Shown here piece by piece: positions 16,138 to 24,338 of a stretch of DNA of 64,000 bases. Position numbers and translations under genes: made by a program. Below the pieces are notes generated by a model. The model did no database searches. It saw only the letters and a program-made list of their open reading frames with translations, and was not told where the DNA came from. Within the stretch, counting starts at the first letter, position 1. The number at the start of each line of letters is the position of its first letter. This stretch comes from a virus: IMG/VR virus record IMGVR_UViG_3300017731_002846, positions 41,905 to 105,904 of that record. The stretch is one strand, 5' to 3'.

Positions 16138-16150
16138 TATGTTTATACAC
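16138..16150 (-). promoter_or_regulatory. GTGTA-type candidate promoter of the S74 fibre gene
   Basis: GTGTATAAACATA on the minus strand; the motif starts 15 bp before the ATG at 16135. No -35 box is visible. Confidence 0.6.
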
Positions 16151-16173
16151 ATATAACAGATGAAATAATTAAT

Positions 16174-18582
16174 TTATTCTAATAATTCGAACTCTATATC
16201 ACCTTTTAATACATAGAAATTAAAATTTAACCCTTTTTGAATCTCTGCATTAAAATAATGATCAACTATTACATCTTCAATATACTGCTTAATTAATCTT
16301 TTTAGGGGCCTCGCTCCCATTTTTTGCTCTGCAGCTAGACCACATACATGTTTAACTACATCTTGGGAGTAATTAATTTTAATCTTTTTCTTGCGGAGTT
16401 TCTTTTGCATGGATTGCAGCTCTTTTTTGAATATTTTATGAAGATCCTTATCTTTCAGGTGGCTAAAGACAACTATGTCGTCCAGCCTATTAATTAATTC
16501 AGGACTAAGAACTTTCTTGGCAGAAGATATAATCTTTGGGCCATTATCTACGGGCTCAGGAGAAAAACCAAGAGTACTTTTCGTGGTAAGGTCGGCTCCG
16601 ATATTGCTGGTCAAGATAATAATTGCGTCACTAAAATAAGACATTACCCCATTATTGTCCTTTAGCGACCCCTCATCCATTACTTGCAGTAATATTTGCT
16701 GAACAGATGGGTCAGCTTTTTCAATTTCATCAAAAAGCACAACAGAGTGAGGGTCTCGCTTTATCTTTTCGGTCAAAAGCCCTCCTTCTTCATAACCCAC
16801 ATACCCTGGAGATGAGCCAATTAATTTATTCGCAGAAATCTTATCAGAGTATTCAGACATGTCAAACCTGATAATCTTCTTTTCGGAACCAAAATAATGT
16901 TTGGCAAGCATTTTAGCCGTCCATGTCTTTCCGACGCCAGAAGCTCCCAGAAATAGAAATGAACCAATAGGCTTGTCAGCATCTTTAAGACCTATTTGCG
17001 ACCTTAATATTGATTTACTGATAGCAGATGTAGCATCCGTTTGATTAACGACGTCTCGAGTTAAAAGTTTTAAAAGGCGGGATGCCCTGTCGCTCTCTTC
17101 ATCAATTAAGTTATCAATAGGAATCTTAGATTTTCGAGAAATAATAGTCAATATATCATCTTTAGAAACATTCCTAATAGGAGCCTTTTTCCAATCATTA
17201 GATAATTTTTCGTAACGTTTTAAAAGCATTTCCTCTTCGTTGGCAGAGCAAGTATTTAAACTAAAACAATCATACAGCTTATTCTCCAGATCTTTTATCT
17301 CATCAGGAGCAGTAGAGTTTGCAATCTTAACCATCGCGCCGCATTCGTCAAGGACATCTATAGCTTTATCCGGAAACTTTTGAGCTGGCAAGTACAGGTC
17401 GCAAAGATTAACGATGTTTTTTAAGATTTTTTGATTGTATTTTGTTCCATGAAAATCCTCATAGTGACCTTTTATACCTTTCAGTATATCAAAACATTCC
17501 AATGGTGTCGGCTCGCTAACAGCTATAGACTCAAACCTACGAACCAAGGCCGAATCTTTTTCAAAATTTTTCTTATACTCAGAAAAGGTAGTGGCTGCGA
17601 TTAATTTAATTTTACCACGAGCCAATGCTGGCTTTAAGATGTTAGCAGCATCCATAGCTCCTTCAGCACTGCCAGCTCCAACCAAGGTGTGAGCTTCGTC
17701 TATAAATAAAATAACATTAGGCTTTTCTTTACACTCCTTTATTAAGGATTTAACTCTTTGCTCAAACTGACCACGGTATTTAGTTCCAGCTATCATTGAT
17801 GCTAAATCAATGGAATAAATTTCCTTATTAATTAAAAAATCAGGAACATCAGCTTTTGTTATTTTATAAGCAAGCCCTTCAACGATGGCAGTCTTACCAA
17901 CACCAGGATCTCCTAGTAATATAGGGTTGTTTTTATTTTTTCTGGCTAAAACCTCACAAATTCTTGAAATTTCAAAATGTTTACCAATGATCGGGTTGAT
18001 TTTTTTATCACGACATTCAGTATTTAAATTAGTAGCAAATGAATCCAGGATACTTTCAGTAGTTTTGGTGGACGCAGGGCCTTGGGATTTAGAACCAAAA
18101 GGAAAGTCTGGGGACTCATTTTTATCATAAAGGTCGCCAGACTTCATCCTAACCAAGTATTCTTCAGCAGCTTTACGGGCATCTACCCCTTCGGAAGTAA
18201 AGAAATGATATATAGGGCCATTTTTAGAATTTAGAAAACAAAAGAATATGTGATCGATACTAACATAATCGTTACCTATTTGGGATGCTAATTGATGCAC
18301 CGCAGCAAGGAACTGTACGAGATCATCAGAATAAGAGCAATCCTCAAACTCATCAGGGTCCTGTTTTTCGAGAGAGAAAAAAGAATTAATAAACAAAACT
18401 AACGAATCAAGATCGATACCTAAGTCGGCCAAGAAATTATCTATATTAAAATCATTAGACTTTAACAAAATAAGTAAAACATGGCAAGGCTCTACCTCCT
18501 GATAGTTTAGCGCTTTAGCTAAAGTTTTAGCCTGTCGGATTATTTTTTGAGCTTGAGGTGTGAAATTAGGAGAGATTTCCAT
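16174..18582 (-). CDS. Clp/Hsp100 AAA+ unfoldase (ClpC/ClpA-like)
   Basis: 802 residues with the full class-I Clp layout. The N domain (1-145) is followed by AAA1 with Walker A GDPGVGKT at 224-231 and Walker B ILFIDEAHTLVGAG, a short middle coiled coil of ClpC size, then AAA2 with GASGVGKT, VVLFDEIEKADPSVQ and TSNIGADL. Between TSNIG and SPELINRLD lies a STLGFSPE loop at the place where ClpA and ClpC carry the IGL/VGF loop that docks on ClpP; ClpB lacks it. So it probably feeds a ClpP protease (host-encoded, none here) and may redirect it. It lies between the fibre and replication genes. Confidence 0.92.
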   Translation of the reverse strand: MEISPNFTPQAQKIIRQAKTLAKALNYQEVEPCHVLLILLKSNDFNIDNFLADLGIDLDSLVLFINSFFSLEKQDPDEFEDCSYSDDLVQFLAAVHQLASQIGNDYVSIDHIFFCFLNSKNGPIYHFFTSEGVDARKAAEEYLVRMKSGDLYDKNESPDFPFGSKSQGPASTKTTESILDSFATNLNTECRDKKINPIIGKHFEISRICEVLARKNKNNPILLGDPGVGKTAIVEGLAYKITKADVPDFLINKEIYSIDLASMIAGTKYRGQFEQRVKSLIKECKEKPNVILFIDEAHTLVGAGSAEGAMDAANILKPALARGKIKLIAATTFSEYKKNFEKDSALVRRFESIAVSEPTPLECFDILKGIKGHYEDFHGTKYNQKILKNIVNLCDLYLPAQKFPDKAIDVLDECGAMVKIANSTAPDEIKDLENKLYDCFSLNTCSANEEEMLLKRYEKLSNDWKKAPIRNVSKDDILTIISRKSKIPIDNLIDEESDRASRLLKLLTRDVVNQTDATSAISKSILRSQIGLKDADKPIGSFLFLGASGVGKTWTAKMLAKHYFGSEKKIIRFDMSEYSDKISANKLIGSSPGYVGYEEGGLLTEKIKRDPHSVVLFDEIEKADPSVQQILLQVMDEGSLKDNNGVMSYFSDAIIILTSNIGADLTTKSTLGFSPEPVDNGPKIISSAKKVLSPELINRLDDIVVFSHLKDKDLHKIFKKELQSMQKKLRKKKIKINYSQDVVKHVCGLAAEQKMGARPLKRLIKQYIEDVIVDHYFNAEIQKGLNFNFYVLKGDIEFELLE

Positions 18583-18588
18583 ATGTAT

Positions 18589-18604
18589 ATTATATATATT
18601 ACAC
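18589..18604 (-). promoter_or_regulatory. GTGTA-type candidate promoter of the Clp gene
   Basis: GTGTAATATATATAAT on the minus strand, starting 22 bp before the ATG at 18582. A TATAAT lies inside it, but no -35 element is seen. Confidence 0.55.
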
Positions 18605-21184
18605 TTAAGATTTTATATCTTTTAACTTCATGTAAATCATTTCGTCAATTATTTTCATGTTATTAACAAATATTGCATCTCCATCTCTAGTTTTTTCTCC
18701 GTTTATAGTTATAATACTTCCCTCTTTGGGGACAGGGTTCTTTTTTAAAAAGTTTGTGCACTTTCTTTCTCTAGCGGTATCGCAAAGAATTGCATCTACC
18801 GTACCAAACTCATCTTCCAACTCTAGCTTGATGTAGGTGTTGCCATTCCGGGACTTATCTTTCTTTGAAAATGCGACGCTAAATATATATTTAGCAGTAG
18901 AGCGAGGTTCCAGTGAATTAAAGTATATAGAGTTTTGAGGCGGATGATCTACATTGTGGAAAACTTTACACAACTCAGATGAATAACTAAAGCCTAATAG
19001 CTGTTTTTCAAAATACCAATTAGCAAATTTTTGACTCTTACTATTTTTATAATATATCTTTTTATATGGATCGTATTTTTTCTTTAAAGTTTGGTAGCGA
19101 GATTCCTTTATCAAAGGCTTATTGTCATCCCCGACCGCTTTAAATTCAGAATCTGTTACATTTTTAAAAATAGTAAATAGGTCTTTACCTTCTTTTTCCG
19201 AGATAGATATGAAGTTTCTTTTTTCCCTATCAGTTAGGATATTAAATAATTGAGCCTCAAGTACAAGCTTGGATCGATCTTCGCTTGGATCGTCACTGAG
19301 AGCCCCCGCCTGAATCAAAGCACTTAAGACCCCGATGTTTAATCCAGCCTGCTTTGCAGCTAAAAACAATTCAAACTTTGTGCTACTCTGCTCGTCTCTG
19401 AATTTACGAAGAGAATCAAGAGATTTCTCACTGATACCTTTAATACTGCTAAGGCCATAACGAATATTGTTGCCCTCAATTGAAAAATTCATTTTGGATT
19501 TCAATAAGCTCGGAGGTAATAATTTAATACCAAAAAATGGCAGCTCTTGACTAATCCTTGCAACTTCTGCCTGAGGTGTTGGCTCGAACTGGGTCATCTT
19601 GAGTAGGGACAAAAAGAACTGCTTAGGGTGATTGAACTTTAGATATGTGGTCCATGCAGCCAAGGTGCTATAAGCGATAGAGTGAGATTTATTAAAAGAA
19701 TAGTTAGCACTATCCTCGGCGACACTCCAAAGTACATCAGCAGCTTCAATCGGGAGTTGGTTTTCTATGATTTGTTTCTCAATTTTAGCTTTCCATTTAG
19801 GCATTTGGTCTATCTTTTTCTTGCCAACAATTCTACGAAGTTGCTCGGCCTCATCCAGGGTGAACCCTACTTGAACCGCCATCTTCATAAGTTGCTCCTG
19901 ATACAGCGGAATCCCGCCAGTATAAGATAGTACTTCGTCGTACAATTCATGCTGACTTTGAAAATCACCAGTGCGGACATAGTCTGCATATTGATCGGTA
20001 AAATCAAGTGCCCCGGGCCTTGCAATAGCAACAACCGCGCTTAATTGTTCTAAGTTTTTGGGTTTAATCTTTTTGCAAACACTAAAATTAGTATGAGCCT
20101 CAATCTGAAACAATCCGTGGGCATGCTCAAGCTCCTGAAGGGGTAGGTATGTTTTCTCGTCATCTAAGGGTATGGACATCGGGTCAATCTTAATAGCTTG
20201 ACAGGCATCATGAATGACGCTTAGAGTCCTTAGACCTAAGATATCAAACTTAACCATGAGCTCAGCCACCCAGTTCATGTCGTATGCAGTTACTAATGCC
20301 CCTTCATTTGTAGCCTGCAGGGGACAGATACTAGATATCTCATGGTGAGAAATTGCAATCCCAGAAGGATGCACCCCGCTGTTTTTATTTAGGCCTTCTA
20401 TCTTTTGGGCAATACGAAAAACTTCTTGGTTTGTATCTACCCACTCTTTGAATTTTTCGCTATCATCTGCCGCATCACAAAGACCAACAACCTTCCCGAA
20501 GTTTTTCGGGATTAAAGCTGTCACCGCATTAATATCTGATTCATTATAACCCCCGACGATTTTACCGCACTCACGAATACAAAGCTTACTACTCAATGTA
20601 TTAAGGGTTAAGATCTTAGCGGTTCTTCCGGGGTACTTGTTCTCGATATACTCAATAACTTTATGGCGATGTTCGTAAGAAATATCGTTATCGACGTCTG
20701 CTAAAAGGCTCCCATCTAAATATGTAATACCATCTTTTTCGGTTTTCTTAGCCCTGCTCTTACTCACGAACCTTTCAAAGAACAAATCATACTTAATTGG
20801 GTCAATTTTTGTGACATCAATTAAATAAAGAACCAAAGACCCAGCGGCACTACCGCGCCCCGGACCCGTGGGTATATCGTTTTCGTGACAAAAATTTAGG
20901 ATATCCCAATTCAGCAATATATAATCAATGAACCCAAGCTCTTTTAATATAGTTAACTCTTCTTTTACTCTGTCGTAATATTCCTGCTTATTTTTTTGCT
21001 TATCAATTTTTTTATCCTTTACCCCACGAAGGCAAAGTTCACGCAGGAAATCATAGTTTGAAGTATCTGGAGATTTATTTAAGTCAGAATATTGTTCCGA
21101 GCTAATTTCAATCTCTGGAAGCTGCACCCCCGGGGGGACACAGTCTTCATAGGCAGTAAATTGTTCGATGAAACTTGTTGTCAT
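18605..21184 (-). CDS. dnaE: DNA polymerase III alpha, polymerase core (PHP domain missing)
   Basis: 859 residues of a C-family replicative polymerase. It begins where the DnaE palm starts. GPGRGSAAGS is at 108-116, the palm aspartates are D165 and D167 (LLADVDNDIS) and D314 (VKFDILGLRTL), and fingers motifs LYQEQLMKMA, LRRIVGKKK and NYSFNKSHSIAYS follow. An OB fold lies near the C-terminus (YIKLELEDEFGTVDAI). The PHP domain, normally the first 270 residues, is absent and is instead encoded by the gene at 22050-22832, with a DnaQ-like exonuclease between. No tau-binding tail is obvious. It is the phage replicase, part of an ATG-overlapping operon. Confidence 0.95.
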   Translation of the reverse strand: MTTSFIEQFTAYEDCVPPGVQLPEIEISSEQYSDLNKSPDTSNYDFLRELCLRGVKDKKIDKQKNKQEYYDRVKEELTILKELGFIDYILLNWDILNFCHENDIPTGPGRGSAAGSLVLYLIDVTKIDPIKYDLFFERFVSKSRAKKTEKDGITYLDGSLLADVDNDISYEHRHKVIEYIENKYPGRTAKILTLNTLSSKLCIRECGKIVGGYNESDINAVTALIPKNFGKVVGLCDAADDSEKFKEWVDTNQEVFRIAQKIEGLNKNSGVHPSGIAISHHEISSICPLQATNEGALVTAYDMNWVAELMVKFDILGLRTLSVIHDACQAIKIDPMSIPLDDEKTYLPLQELEHAHGLFQIEAHTNFSVCKKIKPKNLEQLSAVVAIARPGALDFTDQYADYVRTGDFQSQHELYDEVLSYTGGIPLYQEQLMKMAVQVGFTLDEAEQLRRIVGKKKIDQMPKWKAKIEKQIIENQLPIEAADVLWSVAEDSANYSFNKSHSIAYSTLAAWTTYLKFNHPKQFFLSLLKMTQFEPTPQAEVARISQELPFFGIKLLPPSLLKSKMNFSIEGNNIRYGLSSIKGISEKSLDSLRKFRDEQSSTKFELFLAAKQAGLNIGVLSALIQAGALSDDPSEDRSKLVLEAQLFNILTDREKRNFISISEKEGKDLFTIFKNVTDSEFKAVGDDNKPLIKESRYQTLKKKYDPYKKIYYKNSKSQKFANWYFEKQLLGFSYSSELCKVFHNVDHPPQNSIYFNSLEPRSTAKYIFSVAFSKKDKSRNGNTYIKLELEDEFGTVDAILCDTARERKCTNFLKKNPVPKEGSIITINGEKTRDGDAIFVNNMKIIDEMIYMKLKDIKS

Positions 21185-21408
21185 AAATTTTTAATGGAAT
21201 CATTTTTGCACTGTTCCAGTGCATTTTTGCTCGATTCAATTGAGTTAATTTGATCAACTATAGAATTAAACTCAGATCTATTCTTAAACCAATAATCATT
21301 AGGTTTGGATGTAATTGTATTATACAAGCAGTGAGCCTCATCTATCAGGATTGATAACTCATTAGTATATAAATCAAGGTGCATATTAATTTTATCTTTT
21401 AATTTCAT
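21181..21408 (-). CDS. Small helical protein inside the split polymerase operon
   Basis: 75 residues from MKLKDKINMHLDLY, chosen because this ATG overlaps the exonuclease stop (ATGA); an in-frame ATG 15 bases earlier is possible. Strongly helical, acidic and Ser/Asn-rich (LYTNELSILIDEAHCLYN), with no recognisable family. It is sandwiched between exonuclease and polymerase genes, so it could be a small replisome adaptor joining the two. That is inference from position only. Confidence 0.6.
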   Translation of the reverse strand: MKLKDKINMHLDLYTNELSILIDEAHCLYNTITSKPNDYWFKNRSEFNSIVDQINSIESSKNALEQCKNDSIKNL

Positions 21409-22046
21409 ATTTTTATTGTCCACATCATTTTTTTAAATACTTCATAGTTTTTTTGAATGTCATATAATGCATCATGCAGCTTTTCAGGGTCAAATTCAAC
21501 ATCATATGTTTTGCAGCATGCCCCCAAGTTTAATCTCATACCCCTTTCATATACCGAGTTCAACTTAAACTGCCAAGAAAGGAAATCAATTTCTTTGTCA
21601 TATTCTATATCTTTATGAATCGCTTTAGCTATAGAGAGTGTGTCGATAGATTGTTTTAAATAAGAATAGTCAGTAGGGCGACCTAAAAGTTTTCGGAATA
21701 TATTATGTATATAAATATCAAAACCAAGAATATTATGCCCTAAATTAATATAATCTTCATTATATAGGAATTTCTCAAAATGATCAAGAACTTTTTCCGC
21801 TGGTTGCGATAATTTTTTATACTTAGCATCATTGAACCCGGTAACCTTTCGAGCCCCGTCAGACATTCTAAGGTCATCCCAATGAATATGATAATCATTA
21901 GACTCCACCAACTTGTCACCATGGTAAATCAAAAATGCAAGCTGCCAGGGCTTGTTATGCTCTGAGACTAAATTCAAATTGCAAGTTTCAAAGTCAAAAA
22001 CAATATACTTTTGATTTTTTTTAAATCTTAATAAGTCTTCTATCAT
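21405..22046 (-). CDS. dnaQ: DnaQ-like 3'-5' proofreading exonuclease
   Basis: 213 residues with the DEDDh exonuclease motifs: ExoI VFDFETCNLN (D and E), ExoII NILGFDIYIHN (D) and ExoIII KLHDALYDIQKNYEVF (His and Asp). It removes mismatched 3' ends during synthesis. Lying between the PHP-domain gene and the polymerase gene, it very likely serves as the proofreading subunit of the split replicase. Gram-positive PolC carries a similar exonuclease inserted in its PHP domain, so the gene order copies that domain order. Confidence 0.9.
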   Translation of the reverse strand: MIEDLLRFKKNQKYIVFDFETCNLNLVSEHNKPWQLAFLIYHGDKLVESNDYHIHWDDLRMSDGARKVTGFNDAKYKKLSQPAEKVLDHFEKFLYNEDYINLGHNILGFDIYIHNIFRKLLGRPTDYSYLKQSIDTLSIAKAIHKDIEYDKEIDFLSWQFKLNSVYERGMRLNLGACCKTYDVEFDPEKLHDALYDIQKNYEVFKKMMWTIKI

Positions 22047-22049
22047 AAT

Positions 22050-22832
22050 TTATGAACTTTTATTTTTTTCCAAGTAACTTTCCCAACAAAATTGATCACT
22101 GCCTAGGTGGTCGAAGTTAGGCTTTTCAATCGAAAGATCTCTACCCGCAAAAGAATTCCTGCCACATATTAGTTTGTAAGTTAAGTAAGCGGAGAAGTCT
22201 TTTTTGTTCTTGTAAAATATTGACTGAGCCTCTTGCATTGCGAAGCCATTAGACTCACAATACTTTACCACTGCATCTTTAGTTATAAAGTCAAATGGGA
22301 GACCGTTGTCTTCTATAAAAAAAGTAGGCTTTGTGAAAGTAAAATGAGCAAAGCAAGACTGGAATGTTGTTAAGTTTTTAAATATAAACGAATCGTAAAA
22401 AGGAATAGCTAAGGATAGCTGATCTTCTTTCCAAAACTTCTTTAATAAATTAAAGTCTGCCCAACCAAAATACTTTGTTTTACACTCGGTGTAAATTTCG
22501 TTTAAGAGCTTGCAGCCGCCTGAGTTTTTTGGGAAAATAATAACCTTATGCTTGCATTTAATTAGTTTTGAATCTTCTGCATTAGCGATATCATCACAAA
22601 CGTCAAGCCTTAAACCAAAAATTAATTGCTTGCCAAGGTCATCGCAAACTTTGCGAGCCTGCAGGAAACCCATAAAACTGTCCTCTATAAGAATGACTTT
22701 ATCAAGACAACCTTCTTCTGCTATATCAAAAACAGAATCTGGACTGTTAGCGTTCTCGTCTATCTTAGGGGAATCTAACGTAAGTATAGATTTTCCTATG
22801 GAAAAATGGCTTTTAAATAATGGAAGCGTCAC
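22050..22832 (-). CDS. Stand-alone PHP domain of the split DNA polymerase III alpha
   Basis: 260 residues from a GTG at the predicted transcription start (a TTG at 22859 would overlap the promoter). PLFKSHFSIGKS aligns with the LRVHSDYS start of DnaE, KVILIEDSFMGFLQARK with its LALTDFTNLCG strand, and KQLIFGLRLDV with IKPIVGADFNV. FPKNSGGCKLLNEI matches the NNTGYQNL helix, and the end (FYKNKKDFSAYLTYKLI) is the usual PHP end. Several metal-binding His and Asp residues of active PHP domains are replaced, so catalysis is doubtful. Its likely role is structural, bound to the polymerase core. Confidence 0.78.
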   Translation of the reverse strand: MTLPLFKSHFSIGKSILTLDSPKIDENANSPDSVFDIAEEGCLDKVILIEDSFMGFLQARKVCDDLGKQLIFGLRLDVCDDIANAEDSKLIKCKHKVIIFPKNSGGCKLLNEIYTECKTKYFGWADFNLLKKFWKEDQLSLAIPFYDSFIFKNLTTFQSCFAHFTFTKPTFFIEDNGLPFDFITKDAVVKYCESNGFAMQEAQSIFYKNKKDFSAYLTYKLICGRNSFAGRDLSIEKPNFDHLGSDQFCWESYLEKNKSS

Positions 22833-22838
22833 ACATAC

Positions 22839-22867
22839 AAAGTAACGCAATCTTAACAAAAAGTCAA
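22839..22867 (-). promoter_or_regulatory. Sigma70-type promoter of the PHP/exonuclease/polymerase operon
   Basis: TTGACT (22862-22867), 17-bp spacer, TACTTT (22839-22844). The predicted start falls on the GTG start codon at 22832, so the mRNA would be leaderless. Confidence 0.65.
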
Positions 22868-22868
22868 G

Positions 22869-24032
22869 CTATTTCTTAACCCGTTCGATGAAGTGGTCAG
22901 CCAGGCCTCCTTCGTTCAAATACTCCTCAAGCTCAATTAATAATTTATTCCTAATTTCTTTGACATCAGGAGGCAGCTCTTCTTTTTTGCTCTGACTATA
23001 TGTCATCGTCGAGGCAATTAATAAAAGTATCGCTAGCGGATCAAATACAAAAATTAAGGTAATAATAACAATACGAATAGCTTGACTAGTCTCTATATCA
23101 GCCCCCGCCCACTCATTGAGTAAATTCGCTATATACAATATAGGGCCGACCTCAACCTCTAGAGCTCTAAGCTTGGATCCATATTGGAATTTCTCTGCCT
23201 CCAATTTAGAAATGCGGTCATATGCCTGCTCAACCTCTTTTTGCACTCCAGAATCGCTAGTAATACCACTAGGTTGACCTGCTCTGAGGCTAAGACTAGA
23301 GTCAATCTTGTCCCTAGATTCGGCTACCTTTTCATCAAAATAGCTGGAAATCTCTTGGATTTTATTTTCGGCGGCAGATTTATTATTATTAATTAATTCT
23401 CTTTCTTTCTCTTGAACTAATAACATCTTGTCGTATTTACTGCTTGAGCCAAGGAAGCCGCTGGATTTTGCTGAAGAAAGTTTTTTATCCAATTCAGATA
23501 ATCTATCGTTTAATTTATTAATTATAGATTCTTGTATTTGAATCGATTCAGTCTTCTCTACCTTTAAAGATTCCACCCTCTTTTGCAATGTCTGTACTAT
23601 ACTGTCAGAGTTATCTTTTTGGAAGTTTTGGTTAGTGTTTAATAAATTTAGCCGCTCTTTCTTTCGAGAGATAAGCTCTTGCTCTCGAGCAATCTTTTGG
23701 TCAATTTGAGATATGGTTGCCTGCTCCTTTTCCATGGAAGCATGATGCTCAACATGAGAGCGAGACAAAAACCCGAAGATACCCATGCTTGTAATTAAAC
23801 TAAGTACAACAACCGAGAATAAGAGGTACCTCTTTAAGAACTTGAATGAATCATTCCAGTTATGATGCAACCAGACTGAGGCAATTAACTTTCCAACCTC
23901 AAGTACCCCTCCCATTATAATAATAGCTTCTTTAGAGCCAGGGAACATAGTAGCTAGACCAATAACGCTAAAGTATGCTGCGGTTAATGAAATCGATACA
24001 GCCGATAAGAAAATGAGTGTTGCGAAAAACAT
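22869..24032 (-). CDS. Marine-phage membrane protein with coiled-coil interior
   Basis: 387 residues. Three N-terminal TM helices (about 1-100) include AAYFSVIGLATMF and GGVLEVGKLIASVWLHHNW; then comes a long coiled coil (100-290), and a C-terminal TM hairpin with VFDPLAILLLIAS. I recognise this as a conserved but uncharacterised phage membrane protein of marine T4-like and related phages. The shape would put a long helical rod between two membrane patches. It lies upstream of the polymerase operon; a membrane anchor for replication or DNA is one guess, not supported further. Confidence 0.75.
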   Translation of the reverse strand: MFFATLIFLSAVSISLTAAYFSVIGLATMFPGSKEAIIIMGGVLEVGKLIASVWLHHNWNDSFKFLKRYLLFSVVVLSLITSMGIFGFLSRSHVEHHASMEKEQATISQIDQKIAREQELISRKKERLNLLNTNQNFQKDNSDSIVQTLQKRVESLKVEKTESIQIQESIINKLNDRLSELDKKLSSAKSSGFLGSSSKYDKMLLVQEKERELINNNKSAAENKIQEISSYFDEKVAESRDKIDSSLSLRAGQPSGITSDSGVQKEVEQAYDRISKLEAEKFQYGSKLRALEVEVGPILYIANLLNEWAGADIETSQAIRIVIITLIFVFDPLAILLLIASTMTYSQSKKEELPPDVKEIRNKLLIELEEYLNEGGLADHFIERVKK

Positions 24033-24299
24033 TTAAATTTCCCCAAGCCTGTCTTGATTATTGCAGTCAATAATTTTTTTATTTAATAATTCAAAATGAA
24101 CTAAAGTAAAATATTTACCGCTTTTTTTGTTTGAAGAGTATTCATATCCATAATTAGACAAGAATCTACTAAGCTCTGCTATATATTCATATTTAATATG
24201 AACAATTATTTTAAATGGAGCCCCGCACTCTGAAACATCTTGAGAAAACAAGGAATCTTCAGCATATTCGTGGCAAATTGCCTCTATTGAATGTGTCAT
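24033..24299 (-). CDS. Small protein of unknown function
   Basis: 88 residues from the ATG at 24299 (an earlier frame start at 24326 is less likely because the GTGTA motif starts 15 bp upstream of this ATG). The middle (FKIIVHIKYEYIAELSRFLSNYGYEY) is a ferredoxin-like alpha-beta pattern with several Tyr and Phe. No family recognised. It stands just before the membrane-protein gene. Confidence 0.5.
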   Translation of the reverse strand: MTHSIEAICHEYAEDSLFSQDVSECGAPFKIIVHIKYEYIAELSRFLSNYGYEYSSNKKSGKYFTLVHFELLNKKIIDCNNQDRLGEI

Positions 24300-24303
24300 T
24301 AAA

Positions 24304-24314
24304 ATAATGTACAC
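24304..24314 (-). promoter_or_regulatory. GTGTA-type candidate promoter (gene at 24033-24299)
   Basis: GTGTACATTAT on the minus strand, starting 15 bp before the ATG at 24299. Confidence 0.55.
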
Positions 24315-24338
24315 GCACAATTGCAATAATATACAAGA

